The notes: generated by a model not told the origin, from the letters alone. DNA of 64,000 bases from PMG-095 sp049324695 (GCA_049324695.1 JBMOMJ010000067.1:62001-126000), one strand, 5' to 3'; counted from the stretch's first letter, positions 47,333-56,576 are shown. Numbers and translations are program-made.

Positions 47333-48268
47333 TCACAGCGGGTTCGCTGGATTCCACCAGCAGGGGCCCTTGTCGCGGATCGCGGGTTCGGCGCGCTGCC
47401 GTACCTCGGCGAGTTCAGTCGGTGAGAAGGGTTGGAAACGAGCGGCGGCGTGGAGGGCGGCGTCTTGTTCGTTGGGGAAGCTCATGCCGAGGAGCGCCAC
47501 GTCCGGATCGAGCGTGAGCGTGTAGCGCACGCATTCTTCGACGCTGAGGCGGGGCAGGGTGGGTTCGGCGCTATCGGCCCCACCGGAGCTGAGTTTCCCT
47601 CGGGGGCGTTGCGAGAGAGCGCGGCCGTAGCCTTCCGTATCGCCGAGGAGCTTGCCGGCGCCAAAGGTTTTGAAGCAGACGCTGCCGACACCGCGTTCGC
47701 GGGTGAGGGGGAGGATTTCGTCCACGTAACGCGCGTCGACATAGGGACCGACTGGGAACATGAGGATGTCGGCGCGGCCGGCGTCGAGAGCGGCTCTGAG
47801 GACGCGGGGATCGTGGGAGGAAAGGCCGATGAAGCGGCAGTGGCCGGCGCCGCGGCAGTCTTCGAGCTCCGACCAGGGACCGTCCGGTCGCATGATTTGC
47901 GCCCAAGCTTCGAGCGAGGAGACGCTGTGAAAGACGAAGAGGTCGACGTTGTCGAAACCGAGTCGTCCGAGACTTGCGCCGACTTGCGGCAACACAGGGC
48001 GATCCCAGTGGTCGACTTTGTCGATGACGAAGATGCCTGACCGGCGACCTGCCAACGCCGCGCCGACTACTTGTTCGCTGTAGCCGTCCTCGTAGTTGGG
48101 CGCGGTGTCGACCAAGTTGAGTCCGGCGTCGAGCGCGCGGCGCAAGGTCGCGACACACGTTTCGAGCGGTACGCTGCGATCGGCGAGATCACCGATACCA
48201 ATGCGGGTAACATCGAACCCGGTGCTGCCGAGTGGTCGGCGTGGACTGAAGCGCGGGAGCTCGCTCAT
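47333..48268 (-). CDS. Aldo/keto reductase
   Basis: A 311-residue protein with family residues in order: DTAPNYEDGYSEQVVG (Asp and Tyr of the catalytic tetrad), VIDKVDHW (Lys) and DLFVFHSVS (His). It reduces carbonyls with NAD(P)H, usually by a TIM barrel. The motif differs from the main subgroups (FVFHS instead of xxxHxP), so it may have a special substrate. It follows the phosphofructokinase gene by 8 bp on the same strand. Confidence 0.82.
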   Translation of the reverse strand: MSELPRFSPRRPLGSTGFDVTRIGIGDLADRSVPLETCVATLRRALDAGLNLVDTAPNYEDGYSEQVVGAALAGRRSGIFVIDKVDHWDRPVLPQVGASLGRLGFDNVDLFVFHSVSSLEAWAQIMRPDGPWSELEDCRGAGHCRFIGLSSHDPRVLRAALDAGRADILMFPVGPYVDARYVDEILPLTRERGVGSVCFKTFGAGKLLGDTEGYGRALSQRPRGKLSSGGADSAEPTLPRLSVEECVRYTLTLDPDVALLGMSFPNEQDAALHAAARFQPFSPTELAEVRQRAEPAIRDKGPCWWNPANPL

Positions 48269-48276
48269 GCGACGCC

Positions 48277-49557
48277 TTACACCTCGAACGAGATTGGGGG
48301 CGCTTCGTTTTTCACCAGGTACTCGAAGCGCTGCTTGAAAGCTTCAGGGCTCAGGTGCGCCACGGCGGCGTAGCTGGCAATTTCGGCAGGATCCTCGAAG
48401 TCGTCTTGCCGCAGGCGCAGCATGTAACGCCGGGCGATCTTGTAATGTTCGGTGTTCGTGTCCACCATGCGGACGCGCGTGCGGCCCGTTTGCGGATCCA
48501 ACATGTCCGAGAACTTGATGGGTTTGAAGCAACCGCGCTGAATCGTGACCATTGCGCCGGAGCCTCCTTCGATGAGGTACTTGGCGGCGCAATAGCCGAG
48601 GTCGCGTGTGTACTCCATGTCATAGGGAATCGGATCGGTGCAGCGCAGCTCGTAGCCGATGTTCTTCGAGACGATGGTGGTCTTGATGCCGAGCTCTTTG
48701 AGCTTTTCGCCGACTCGCGCCTTGATGATCGGCCCGAACTCGACCTCGGAAATGCGAATGTGATCGTGCTCGTCGCGTTCGACGTCGGGCACGTACTTCT
48801 CCAGTTCCTTTTCATCGAGGTGCTCGACGAGCCCCTCGGCCAACACCGCGACGCCGTCGGGGCGGCCGTACGCAAGGCGTTTGACGATCGAAGCCACCAG
48901 AATGTCGGCCATCTCGTCGAGCGAGATACGAGTGCTCGAAAACTCTTCTGGGATGATGGTGAGTGTGGCGCCCGCGGCCTTGCCGATGCCGAGCGCCAGG
49001 TGGCCTGCCTTGCGGCCCATCGCGACCACGAAGTACCAGCGCGACGTGGTCTGTGCGTCCGTGAGCAAGTCCTGAACGAGCCCGGTGCCGACGTGGCGCG
49101 CGGTTTGATAACCGAACGTGGGAATGCCTTCGGGCAAGTCGAGATCGTTGTCGATGGTTTTGGGGACGTGCACGACCCGCAACGCGCCCTCGGAGTGCTT
49201 GGCCAAGTTCATCGCGGAGAACGCGGTGTCGTCACCGCCGATGCTGATCAGATAACCAACGTCGAGCTTGTGCAGCACATCGAGCGCGGTGCGCAGATGC
49301 TTCGGATCTTTCGTGGGGTTCGCGCGCGAAGTGCCCAAGCAGGAGCCGCCGCGGAAATGGATGCGCGACACCGATTGGATGTCGAGTGGACGCGCCTTAC
49401 TGAGATCCCCCTTCATGATCCATTGATAGCCGTCGCGGATCCCGAGAACTTCGTAGCCCTCGAGGTTCGCGCGAATGGTCGCTGCGCCGATCACACTGTT
49501 GATGCCAGGAGCGGGCCCGCCGCCAACCAGAATCGCAACCTTCTTTTTGTCAGTCAT
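48277..49557 (-). CDS. 6-phosphofructokinase, pyrophosphate-type residues
   Basis: 426 residues from ATG 49557 (a longer in-frame 455-residue reading is unlikely). LVGGGPAPGINSVI opens the protein, and GRKAGHLALGIGKA and EFSSTRISL follow. At the phosphoryl-donor site it reads GGDDTAF (107-113), with Asp110 where ATP-PFK has Gly, and PKTIDND (132-138), with Lys133 where ATP-PFK has Gly. Both are the known hallmarks of PPi-dependent enzymes. It would phosphorylate fructose 6-phosphate with PPi, reversibly. It probably forms an operon with the aldo/keto reductase. Confidence 0.85.
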   Translation of the reverse strand: MTDKKKVAILVGGGPAPGINSVIGAATIRANLEGYEVLGIRDGYQWIMKGDLSKARPLDIQSVSRIHFRGGSCLGTSRANPTKDPKHLRTALDVLHKLDVGYLISIGGDDTAFSAMNLAKHSEGALRVVHVPKTIDNDLDLPEGIPTFGYQTARHVGTGLVQDLLTDAQTTSRWYFVVAMGRKAGHLALGIGKAAGATLTIIPEEFSSTRISLDEMADILVASIVKRLAYGRPDGVAVLAEGLVEHLDEKELEKYVPDVERDEHDHIRISEVEFGPIIKARVGEKLKELGIKTTIVSKNIGYELRCTDPIPYDMEYTRDLGYCAAKYLIEGGSGAMVTIQRGCFKPIKFSDMLDPQTGRTRVRMVDTNTEHYKIARRYMLRLRQDDFEDPAEIASYAAVAHLSPEAFKQRFEYLVKNEAPPISFEV

Positions 49558-49701
49558 GGAGCGGCAGCAGGCTACCAGAGTTCGGCGTCCTGCAGCGTGC
49601 CTTCGAAAGGGCCTGCTATAGCTGCCCGCGAGAGCTGTCCACAAGGCGGCGCGGCGCGTTACCTACTCTGCCACACCTTGCTGTCGCGACCCGATTTCGC
49701 C

Positions 49702-50847
49702 TCAGACGGGCAGGCCGTTCGCGTCGCGCGTGCGGTTGGTGGCGACGCGCTTGCCGGTCTCACCGGGTTCGAAGAAGTGAACTCGCGCGAGATCGACGAA
49801 CATCGTCGCGCGCTCGCCCGCCGAGATCCCTCCGTAGGCGTCCACGTGCGCGACCACGCGCGGATGATGCTCGGTCGCGAGATAAACGTCCATCTTGTCG
49901 CCGAGCGGTTGCACCAAGGTCACCTTGAAATCGAGCGAGTTGTCGCTGCACTCGAAGCGCGCGTGTGTGCGATCCGAAATTGCTTCCGGTCGGACGCCAA
50001 GCACCAGCGCTTCTCCGACGCGTGGCCGCAGCTCGGCCTCGGCCCACGTTGGTACCGGCAGCCGCCCGCTGCCCTCATCGAAAAGGAGCCGCCCCTCGCC
50101 CTCGATTAGCCGGCCTTCGAAAAAGTTCATCGGGGGGCTGCCGAGAAAACCCGCCACGAAGCGATTCGCTGGGTGATGGTAGATTTCGAGGGCCGCGCCC
50201 GCTTGCTGCGTGATGCCATCGCGCATCACCACCACGCGATCACCCAAGGTCATGGCCTCTTCTTGGTCATGCGTCACGTAAACGGTGGTGGCGTTCAGGC
50301 GCATGTGAAGCTGCTTGATCTCCGCGCGCATTTCCACGCGCAGCTTGGCGTCGAGGTTCGACAGCGGCTCGTCGAAAAGAAAGCACTTCGGGTCACGTAC
50401 GATCGCGCGCCCGAGTGCGACGCGCTGGCGTTGGCCGCCCGAGAGCGCCTTCGGCTTGCGCTCGAGCAGATGCTCGATCACGAGAATCTTAGCTGCCTGG
50501 CGCACCTTCTCGTCGATGACCGCCTTCGAGAACTTACGCAGCTTGAGCGCAAACGCCATGTTCTCGTACACGGTCATGTGCGGGTAGAGCGCGTAGCTCT
50601 GAAACACCATGGCGATGTCGCGATCCTTCGGCGGAACATCGTTCACGACTCGATCCCCGATGGCGATGCTGCCGCTCGTGATCTCTTCGAGCCCCGCGAT
50701 CATGCGCAGTGTGGTGGACTTGCCGCAGCCGGACGGCCCCACTAAAACCACGAACTCTCGGTCCTTGATACCGAGGTTCATGCGATCGACGACACGAACG
50801 CCGTTGTCGTAGACCTTAACCACATCCGTCAGGGTGACAGAAGCCAT
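49702..50847 (-). CDS. Sugar ABC transporter ATP-binding protein (MalK/UgpC type)
   Basis: 381 residues from ATG 50847. It has GPSGCGKSTT (Walker A), LSGGQRQRVALGRA (signature), FLFDEPLSNLD (Walker B) and VTHDQEEAM, then a C-terminal MalK-type OB region with VLGVRPEAIS. It energises import by the permeases. It is divergent from the binding-protein and permease genes at 51053-54235, with about 205 bp of shared regulatory DNA. In these systems one ATPase serves several importers, so its partner is likely but not proven to be the neighbours. Confidence 0.93.
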   Translation of the reverse strand: MASVTLTDVVKVYDNGVRVVDRMNLGIKDREFVVLVGPSGCGKSTTLRMIAGLEEITSGSIAIGDRVVNDVPPKDRDIAMVFQSYALYPHMTVYENMAFALKLRKFSKAVIDEKVRQAAKILVIEHLLERKPKALSGGQRQRVALGRAIVRDPKCFLFDEPLSNLDAKLRVEMRAEIKQLHMRLNATTVYVTHDQEEAMTLGDRVVVMRDGITQQAGAALEIYHHPANRFVAGFLGSPPMNFFEGRLIEGEGRLLFDEGSGRLPVPTWAEAELRPRVGEALVLGVRPEAISDRTHARFECSDNSLDFKVTLVQPLGDKMDVYLATEHHPRVVAHVDAYGGISAGERATMFVDLARVHFFEPGETGKRVATNRTRDANGLPV

Positions 50848-50859
50848 TCGAAGTGCCTG

Positions 50860-50873
50860 ATTTCCCGGGAAAT
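50860..50873. promoter_or_regulatory. Palindromic candidate operator between divergent ABC genes
   Basis: ATTTCCCGGGAAAT is a perfect 14-bp palindrome located 12 bp upstream of the MalK-type start and within the divergent gap. Its length and place fit a dimeric repressor site. No regulator gene is nearby to match it. Confidence 0.4.
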
Positions 50874-51052
50874 GCGAGCGTTCGTACGCGCGCGACGGGC
50901 CATGATAGTAGATTCGCCTCTCGAAGCTAGAGTCGCGTCGAAAGTCGTAATCGTTTTGCGGTCGCCGCCCCAAAACTCGAACCGGGAAGGGGCGCTTCAG
51001 CGGCACGGCCTCTCATGATAGCGTCGCCGCCCTCGTTCGGACCAAGGCTTCC

Positions 51053-52414
51053 ATGATCGATCGCTTCCCGTACGGAAAGGCGCCGTTTTGGCTGTTGGTC
51101 CTGGCGCTCACGTCCACGTTCGTTGTCGTCTTCCTGCGCCATCGCGTCTCTGCCGAGCGCGCCGATCTGACGATGGCGTTGTTCGCGCCCAACCACCTGC
51201 CCGCATACCGGCGCGTGGTGCCGGTGTTCGAACGCAAACACAACATCCGCATCGCACTTCAGCTGGTGCAGCAGCGAGCTCTGCAGACGCGCCTGCAAAA
51301 CGCGATGTTGTCGGGCACACAAGTTCCCGATCTGGTGGAGCTTCCCGAAGGCGCTCTCAGCTTCTTCACGCGCGGCCCGCTCTCCGACGTGGGCTTTCTG
51401 GATCTCACGGAGCGCCTCGAGCGAGAAGGGCTGCGCTCTCGTTTGGTTGAATCACGTTTGAGTTTGTGGACGTCGCGCGGCCATATTTTCGCGCTGCCGC
51501 ACGACGTGCATCCGGTGATGTTGATGTATCGAGCCGACCTGGTCGAGCAGCTCGGCATCGACGTGAACACGCTCACGACGTGGGACGAATTCGCGGCAGT
51601 GGGTCGCAGGATCGTGAAAGATCTCGACGGCGATGGCGTCCCCGATCGCTACATGATCGATTTCCCGGCTACGGCGAACTGGGGCATCACGCTGCTCCTG
51701 CGTCAGCGCGGCGTTAACCTGTTCGATGCCGAGGGCAAGGTCGTCTTCAACAACCCGAAAACCGTGGATACCATTGTTTGGTACTTGCGGCAGAGCTTCG
51801 GTAAAGATCGCATTGCTTACGAATGTGGCTTCGGTCAGCCGCTGATCAAAGCCATGCGCGACGGGTTGGTGCTGTTCTACTTCGCGCCGGACTGGCGAAC
51901 GTTCCTCGTCGAGCAAGAAGCGCCGAAGCTTGCCGGTAAGATGAAGCTGATGCCACTGCCGGCGTGGGAACCGGGCGGGCGCCGCACGAGTGTCTGGGGT
52001 GGTAGTGGGCTCGCCATTACACGCAACAGTCCGCGCCGCGAGCTCGCTTGGGAGTTTGCCAAACTGCTCTACTTCGACAAGGCGGAGCTCGGGCACCGCT
52101 TTCTCTTTAGCAACATCATTCCGCCGCTGCGCGATGCTTGGAATTTGCCTGAGTTTCGCCGCAAGAATCCGTTCTACGCGAATCAAGAGATCGGCGCGTT
52201 GTATGCGGCGATGGCTCCCGAAACTCCGCCTTCCTGGAGCAGCGCGTATTACATGACGGCCGAAGGCAAGCTGAACGAGGGTTTCCTTCGCGCGGCGCAG
52301 TACTTCAAAACCCAAGGGGACGTTGGTTTGCACGAGCTCGTGCAACGCGAGCTCGACATAGCCGAGCGGTACCTGAACACCGTGATGGCTCGCAACGTGT
52401 TGGCGAGGCGTTGA
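51053..52414 (+). CDS. Sugar ABC transporter substrate-binding protein, membrane-anchored
   Basis: A 453-residue family 1 solute-binding protein. It starts with a basic segment and one membrane helix (PFWLLVLALTSTFVVVFL) and has no lipobox Cys, so it is either anchored by the helix or cleaved by Sec. Two lobes follow with FALPHDVHPVMLMYRADL, TWDEFAAVGRR, and a C-terminal SSAYYMTAEGK. Its place ahead of two MalF/MalG-type permeases marks it as the binding protein of that importer. Ligand is inferred as an oligosaccharide. Confidence 0.9.
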   Translation: MIDRFPYGKAPFWLLVLALTSTFVVVFLRHRVSAERADLTMALFAPNHLPAYRRVVPVFERKHNIRIALQLVQQRALQTRLQNAMLSGTQVPDLVELPEGALSFFTRGPLSDVGFLDLTERLEREGLRSRLVESRLSLWTSRGHIFALPHDVHPVMLMYRADLVEQLGIDVNTLTTWDEFAAVGRRIVKDLDGDGVPDRYMIDFPATANWGITLLLRQRGVNLFDAEGKVVFNNPKTVDTIVWYLRQSFGKDRIAYECGFGQPLIKAMRDGLVLFYFAPDWRTFLVEQEAPKLAGKMKLMPLPAWEPGGRRTSVWGGSGLAITRNSPRRELAWEFAKLLYFDKAELGHRFLFSNIIPPLRDAWNLPEFRRKNPFYANQEIGALYAAMAPETPPSWSSAYYMTAEGKLNEGFLRAAQYFKTQGDVGLHELVQRELDIAERYLNTVMARNVLARR

Positions 52415-52416
52415 CC

Positions 52417-53301
52417 ATGCAGCGAACGCGCAGCCTGGCGCCGTACCTCTTCTTGTTGCCCTACATCATCGTGGCGGGCGTATTCACCGTATACCCGCTG
52501 CTGAACGCGGCCGTGTTGGCCTTTTATCAAACCAACGGCCCGGCCTCGCGCGCGTTCGTAGGCATCGACAACTTTCGCTTCATTTTCAGCGACGCCATGT
52601 TCCACCGAGCTCTGTGGAACACGAGCGTGTTCGCTTTCTGTTCGGTGTTTCTGCAGCTGCCGTTGTCGATGGCGCTTGCCCTGCTGCTGAACTCTGGCGC
52701 CAGTCGCGCGCGGTCGTTTTTTCGACTGGTCCTTTTTTCGCCGAACTTGGTCGGTCAAATCTTCGTCGGCATTCTTTTCAGCGTAATGTTTACGCCCCGC
52801 TACGGGCTCATCAATCGCTTCGTGCACGCGCTGACGGGTTGGGGGTTGGAGGAACGCTGGCTCGGTAACCCAAGCCTCGTGATGCCCGCGATCGTGCTCA
52901 CGTCGTTGTGGGTGTGGGTCGGTTTCAACATGATCTACTTCTTGGCGGCGCTGCAGAGCGTCGACAAAAGTTTGGAGGAGGCCGCGCGCATCGACGGGGC
53001 CAATCGCTTCCAGGTGTTTTGGCACGTGACGTTGCCCTCGATGCGGCACGTGCTGGTGTTCGTGTTGGTGACGTGCATCAGCGGGTCTTTCCAGCTCTTC
53101 GAGCTGCCGTTAGCCTTGCTGCCGGAGACTAGCGGGCGCGGGCCGAACAACGCCGGAATGACCGTGATCGCGTATCTGTATCAGGCTGGTTTCGAAGCGG
53201 GCGATCTGGGGCTTGGTTCTGCGGTGGGTTGGGTCGTTGCCGCAGTGATCTTCGGCTTGAGCATGGTTCAAATCCGCCTTGCGCGAGCGACCGAGGACTG
53301 A
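52417..53301 (+). CDS. Sugar ABC transporter permease (MalF-like)
   Basis: 294 residues from ATG 52417 (a TTG 6 bp earlier would overlap the upstream stop). It has about six membrane spans and the ATPase-contact loop LEEAARIDGANRFQVFWHVT, of the EAA type. The first periplasmic loop is short, as in CUT1 permeases. It is placed 3 bp after the binding protein and 5 bp before the second permease. Confidence 0.93.
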   Translation: MQRTRSLAPYLFLLPYIIVAGVFTVYPLLNAAVLAFYQTNGPASRAFVGIDNFRFIFSDAMFHRALWNTSVFAFCSVFLQLPLSMALALLLNSGASRARSFFRLVLFSPNLVGQIFVGILFSVMFTPRYGLINRFVHALTGWGLEERWLGNPSLVMPAIVLTSLWVWVGFNMIYFLAALQSVDKSLEEAARIDGANRFQVFWHVTLPSMRHVLVFVLVTCISGSFQLFELPLALLPETSGRGPNNAGMTVIAYLYQAGFEAGDLGLGSAVGWVVAAVIFGLSMVQIRLARATED

Positions 53302-53305
53302 AGGC

Positions 53306-54235
53306 ATGAACCCGCTGCGCTGGATTCTGCTCGTCGCATTGCTCGTCTTCGTTGGCCTACTACTGCGCTCGCCCAAGCAACCACGGCTGGCATTCACGTA
53401 CCTGCGGTGGGTGGCTCTCTTGTTTGCCACCTTGCTGGTGTTAGCGCCGTTCTTCTGGCTAATCGCGGCGGCGTTCAAAGACAAAAGCGCGCTCAACGAA
53501 TACATCTTCCTTCCACCGCCTGGCGAGTGGTCGGACAAGACCGTGAACTTGAGCAACTTTCGTCGTTTGTTTCGCGGCGACGACACGGTTCAAGGCAAAG
53601 TCTTCTTCTGGCAGTACGTCCTCAATTCGATGTTCTTCGCGAGTGTGGGCACGGTGGTTCAGCTGGTGTTTTGCTCGCTCGCCGGCTTCGCGCTCGCCAA
53701 GTACGAGTTCTACGGCAAGCGCGTCGTGATGACGTTCATGCTCAGCTCGATGATGATCCCGGCAGTGCTGTTGTTTGCCCCGGTCTACCAGATGATGGTG
53801 AAGCTCCATCTGGTCGACACCTACCAAGGCTTGATTCTACCGAGCATCGTCAGCGTGTATGGCATCTTCCTGTTTCGGCAGGCGATCATGGCCGTGCCCG
53901 ACGAAATGATCGACGCGGGTCGCATCGACGGCTGCAGCGAACTCGGGATCTACCTGCGCCTAGTCATGCCCCTCGTGCGACCTATGAGTGCCACGTTTTG
54001 CCTGGTGACGTTCCTCGCCAGTTGGAATGCCTTCTTCGGACCGAGCATCTTCCTGCAGTCGCAGGACAAGCTGACGTTGCCGGTGATCTTGAACCTCTAT
54101 ATCGGCGTGTACAACAACGACTACGGCGTGTTTCTGGCGGGCACACTCCTTGCGATCATTCCTCCCGCGATCCTCTTTTTCGCACTCGAGAAGGAATTCA
54201 TCAGTGGGCTCACGAGCGGAGCAGTCAAAGGCTGA
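53306..54235 (+). CDS. Sugar ABC transporter permease (MalG-like) with an extra N-terminal helix
   Basis: 309 residues from ATG 53306. The EAA-type contact loop is VPDEMIDAGRIDGCSELGIY. MalG-like permeases usually begin at the segment that here starts near residue 35 (YLRWVALLFATLLVLAPFFW); the first 25 residues (NPLRWILLVALLVFVGLLLR) form an additional membrane helix. It forms the transmembrane pair with the MalF-like protein. Its end overlaps the galactokinase start by 32 bp. Confidence 0.92.
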   Translation: MNPLRWILLVALLVFVGLLLRSPKQPRLAFTYLRWVALLFATLLVLAPFFWLIAAAFKDKSALNEYIFLPPPGEWSDKTVNLSNFRRLFRGDDTVQGKVFFWQYVLNSMFFASVGTVVQLVFCSLAGFALAKYEFYGKRVVMTFMLSSMMIPAVLLFAPVYQMMVKLHLVDTYQGLILPSIVSVYGIFLFRQAIMAVPDEMIDAGRIDGCSELGIYLRLVMPLVRPMSATFCLVTFLASWNAFFGPSIFLQSQDKLTLPVILNLYIGVYNNDYGVFLAGTLLAIIPPAILFFALEKEFISGLTSGAVKG

Positions 54236-55421
54236 AGTCGCTGCCCAGCCGGCGGTAGATCCGGCGCGCGTCGTGCGTGCATTCGTGGATCGCTTCGCAA
54301 AGGCGCCACGCCTGTTCTCGGCGCCCGGGCGGGTGAATCTCATCGGCGAACACACCGACTACAACGACGGGTTCGTCTTGCCGATGGCCATCGAGCGGCG
54401 CTGCTACGTCGCCGCGGCGGCGCGTACGGATCGCCGCGTGGTGGTCCACTCACAGAACCTCGACGCAGAGTTCGAGTTTTCGCTCGACAACCCTGGACCT
54501 CCCCAACGTGGGATCTGGGGTGACTACATCGAAGGCGTTGCGCAGGCGCTTTTGGCGCGTGGGGTCGCCGTTTCGGGTGCAGAGCTATTGGTCGAGAGCG
54601 AAGTTTCACCCGGCGCCGGAATCTCCGCTTCTGCTGCGCTGGAAATTTCTACTGGGTTTGCGTTGTCCGCGCTCTCGGGAAAGCCGGACCCAAAGCTCAT
54701 CGCCTTGGCCGGTCAAGCTGCCGAGCACGAATACGTTGGGACGTTGTGCGGCATCATGGACCAATATATCTCCGCGCTGGGTGAGTCCGCGCACGCGCTG
54801 TTGATCGACTGCCGCTCGCTCGAACCAACACGAGTTCCGTTCGAGCTCAGCAACGCGTGCCTGCTGGTGTGCGACACGCGGGTCAAACATCAGTTGGCGT
54901 CGTCGGAGTACAACGTGCGCCACGCAGAGTGTCGCCAAGCTCAGCAGGCGCTCGCTGCGGTGTTGCCCAACGTAAGCGCGCTGCGTGACGTCGGCTCCGA
55001 AGCGCTACAACGAAATAGCCACGTTTTGTCGCCAATTTTGCTGCGTCGCAGCCGTCACGTGGTGACGGAGAACGAGCGCACCTTGATCGCGGCTGCTGCG
55101 CTGCGTCGCGGGGACCTTCGCGAAATGGGACGTTTGATGGTCGACTCACATCGCTCGTTACGAGACGACTTCGAGGTGTCGTGTCCCGAACTCGACGCAG
55201 CCGTCGACGCGGCGCTTGCTGTCCCCGGCGTGTTCGGAGCGCGCATGACCGGAGGTGGGTTCGGCGGTTGCACGATAACCCTCGTGGAGCAACGTTCTCT
55301 CTCGGAAGTGATGGAGCGAATACGTATGCGGCTGCGTACCGAGTTCGGCAGCGAGCCCGAGCTCTTTGCGACCAGCGCGTCGGACGGAGCGAAAGAGCAC
55401 GCGGCCGTGAGCCTGGGATAA
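54204..55421 (+). CDS. galK: Galactokinase
   Basis: 405 residues from GTG 54204, with AAGGAA about 7 nt before it; the 32-bp overlap with the permease gene suggests coupling. Motifs are PGRVNLIGEHTDYNDGFVLP (41-60), SPGAGISASAALE (135-147, the GHMP phosphate loop, changed from the usual GLSSSA), CGIMDQYIS with the catalytic Asp187, and MTGGGFGGCTI. It phosphorylates galactose at C1. Its tie to an oligosaccharide importer suggests that the imported sugar includes galactose or that the kinase has another sugar substrate. Confidence 0.9.
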   Translation: MGSRAEQSKAEVAAQPAVDPARVVRAFVDRFAKAPRLFSAPGRVNLIGEHTDYNDGFVLPMAIERRCYVAAAARTDRRVVVHSQNLDAEFEFSLDNPGPPQRGIWGDYIEGVAQALLARGVAVSGAELLVESEVSPGAGISASAALEISTGFALSALSGKPDPKLIALAGQAAEHEYVGTLCGIMDQYISALGESAHALLIDCRSLEPTRVPFELSNACLLVCDTRVKHQLASSEYNVRHAECRQAQQALAAVLPNVSALRDVGSEALQRNSHVLSPILLRRSRHVVTENERTLIAAAALRRGDLREMGRLMVDSHRSLRDDFEVSCPELDAAVDAALAVPGVFGARMTGGGFGGCTITLVEQRSLSEVMERIRMRLRTEFGSEPELFATSASDGAKEHAAVSLG

Positions 55422-55523
55422 ACTTGTGGATGGCTGAAGCGCGCAGAATGGCTCGCGAGTTTGTGGGGCGAGCGCCGATGGATGCCGCTTGAACCAAACC
55501 TCCGTGTGGGTAATGCTGAAAGC

Positions 55524-56576
55524 GTGACGCACCGTTCGCGAAACTTGGCAGTCGTGCTGGGCGCACTGACCGCCGCTGCGTGTTCGGTGTACAGCATCAG
55601 CGACCTGCCGCCCCTGGAAGGCAAGGGCGGTGGGTCGAGTGCAGGCAAAGGGGGGAGTGCCGGCGGCGGAGGCACAGCAGGCGGAATTTCCGGTGGAACC
55701 TCCAGCGGCGCGGGAAATGCTGGAGAGGCCGGCCAAGGGGACGCCGGAGGCGAATCTGGGGGGGCACCTTCGGGAGGCACCGTCGGTGGGGGAGGCAAGG
55801 CGAGCGGTGGCAGCGGCGGGACGCTGGGTTCGGGCGGTACCGCGGGCAACGTCACTTCCGGCGGGAGCACCGGCGGCGTCACTGCCAAGGGTGGTGCACC
55901 CAGTAGCGGCGGTGCTCCTCCAGCCGCTCCACCCGAGCTCATCGACAATATGGAGGATACTAACGGCCAAGTCTTCCTCCATGAGGGCCGCGACGGCTAC
56001 TGGTACACTTCCGCGGATACTGCGGGGAGCAGCGTCGATCCGCCGCAGGGCAAGAGCATTCCCATGGCCATGTTTCCCATGGGCGAAACCGGAGCGGCCG
56101 GCGGCAGCAGCTACGCATTCCACTTCACCGGCAAGGCGGCGCCTTCTGGAACGCCCGCAGTCTGGGGCGCTCTTGGCGGTGTGGATCTACACGTCACCAC
56201 GCTGAGCGGCTCGACCCAGGTCAAGCGTCCCTACGACGCCAGCGCGTATCGCGGCATTCGTTTTTGGGCCAAGGCAGCGTCCGCGCTGAACATCGCAGTG
56301 CGCCTGCCAATTCGCGATACCACACACGGCGCCGTAGAGGCGAAGTGCGATCCCAGCGCGTGCGAAGATCACTGGTCGAAGAACGAGATGTTTACGACCA
56401 CCTGGGCGCTCCACACGATGCTCTGGCCCGACGGCAGCAACAAGATGGGCTGGACGCAGGCGAGCTGGGGCTATCAGACGGCGTTCGATCCGGCGACGTT
56501 GGTCGGAATTCAGTTTTTGATCCCGCCTGGGTTCAGTGCGGACATCTGGATCGACGACCTTTCTTTCGTGCCTTAA
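55524..56576 (+). CDS. Gly-linker lipoprotein with a CBM-like domain (paralogue 1)
   Basis: 350 residues from GTG 55524. The signal ends in TAAAC. A linker of about 100 residues of Gly, Ser, Ala and Thr follows, then a jelly-roll-like domain from about 155: ELIDNMEDTNG, GRDGYWYTSADTAGSSVDPP, YDASAYRGIRFWAKA and ADIWIDDLSFV. This order is typical of carbohydrate-binding modules of the CBM11/CIA30 type. A weak promoter TTGAAC-16-TAATGC lies upstream. It is likely on the cell surface and binds polysaccharide (inference). Confidence 0.72.
   Translation: MTHRSRNLAVVLGALTAAACSVYSISDLPPLEGKGGGSSAGKGGSAGGGGTAGGISGGTSSGAGNAGEAGQGDAGGESGGAPSGGTVGGGGKASGGSGGTLGSGGTAGNVTSGGSTGGVTAKGGAPSSGGAPPAAPPELIDNMEDTNGQVFLHEGRDGYWYTSADTAGSSVDPPQGKSIPMAMFPMGETGAAGGSSYAFHFTGKAAPSGTPAVWGALGGVDLHVTTLSGSTQVKRPYDASAYRGIRFWAKAASALNIAVRLPIRDTTHGAVEAKCDPSACEDHWSKNEMFTTTWALHTMLWPDGSNKMGWTQASWGYQTAFDPATLVGIQFLIPPGFSADIWIDDLSFVP

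Noticed and set aside
48355..50109. 584-residue open frame on the plus strand
   Set aside because: It runs antisense through the PFK and MalK-type genes, both with full motifs; no recognisable protein features.
55620..55920. Gly-rich repeats that could look like a repeat array
   Set aside because: These are in-frame Gly/Ser/Ala codons of the lipoprotein linker, not evenly spaced repeats with spacers, so not CRISPR.
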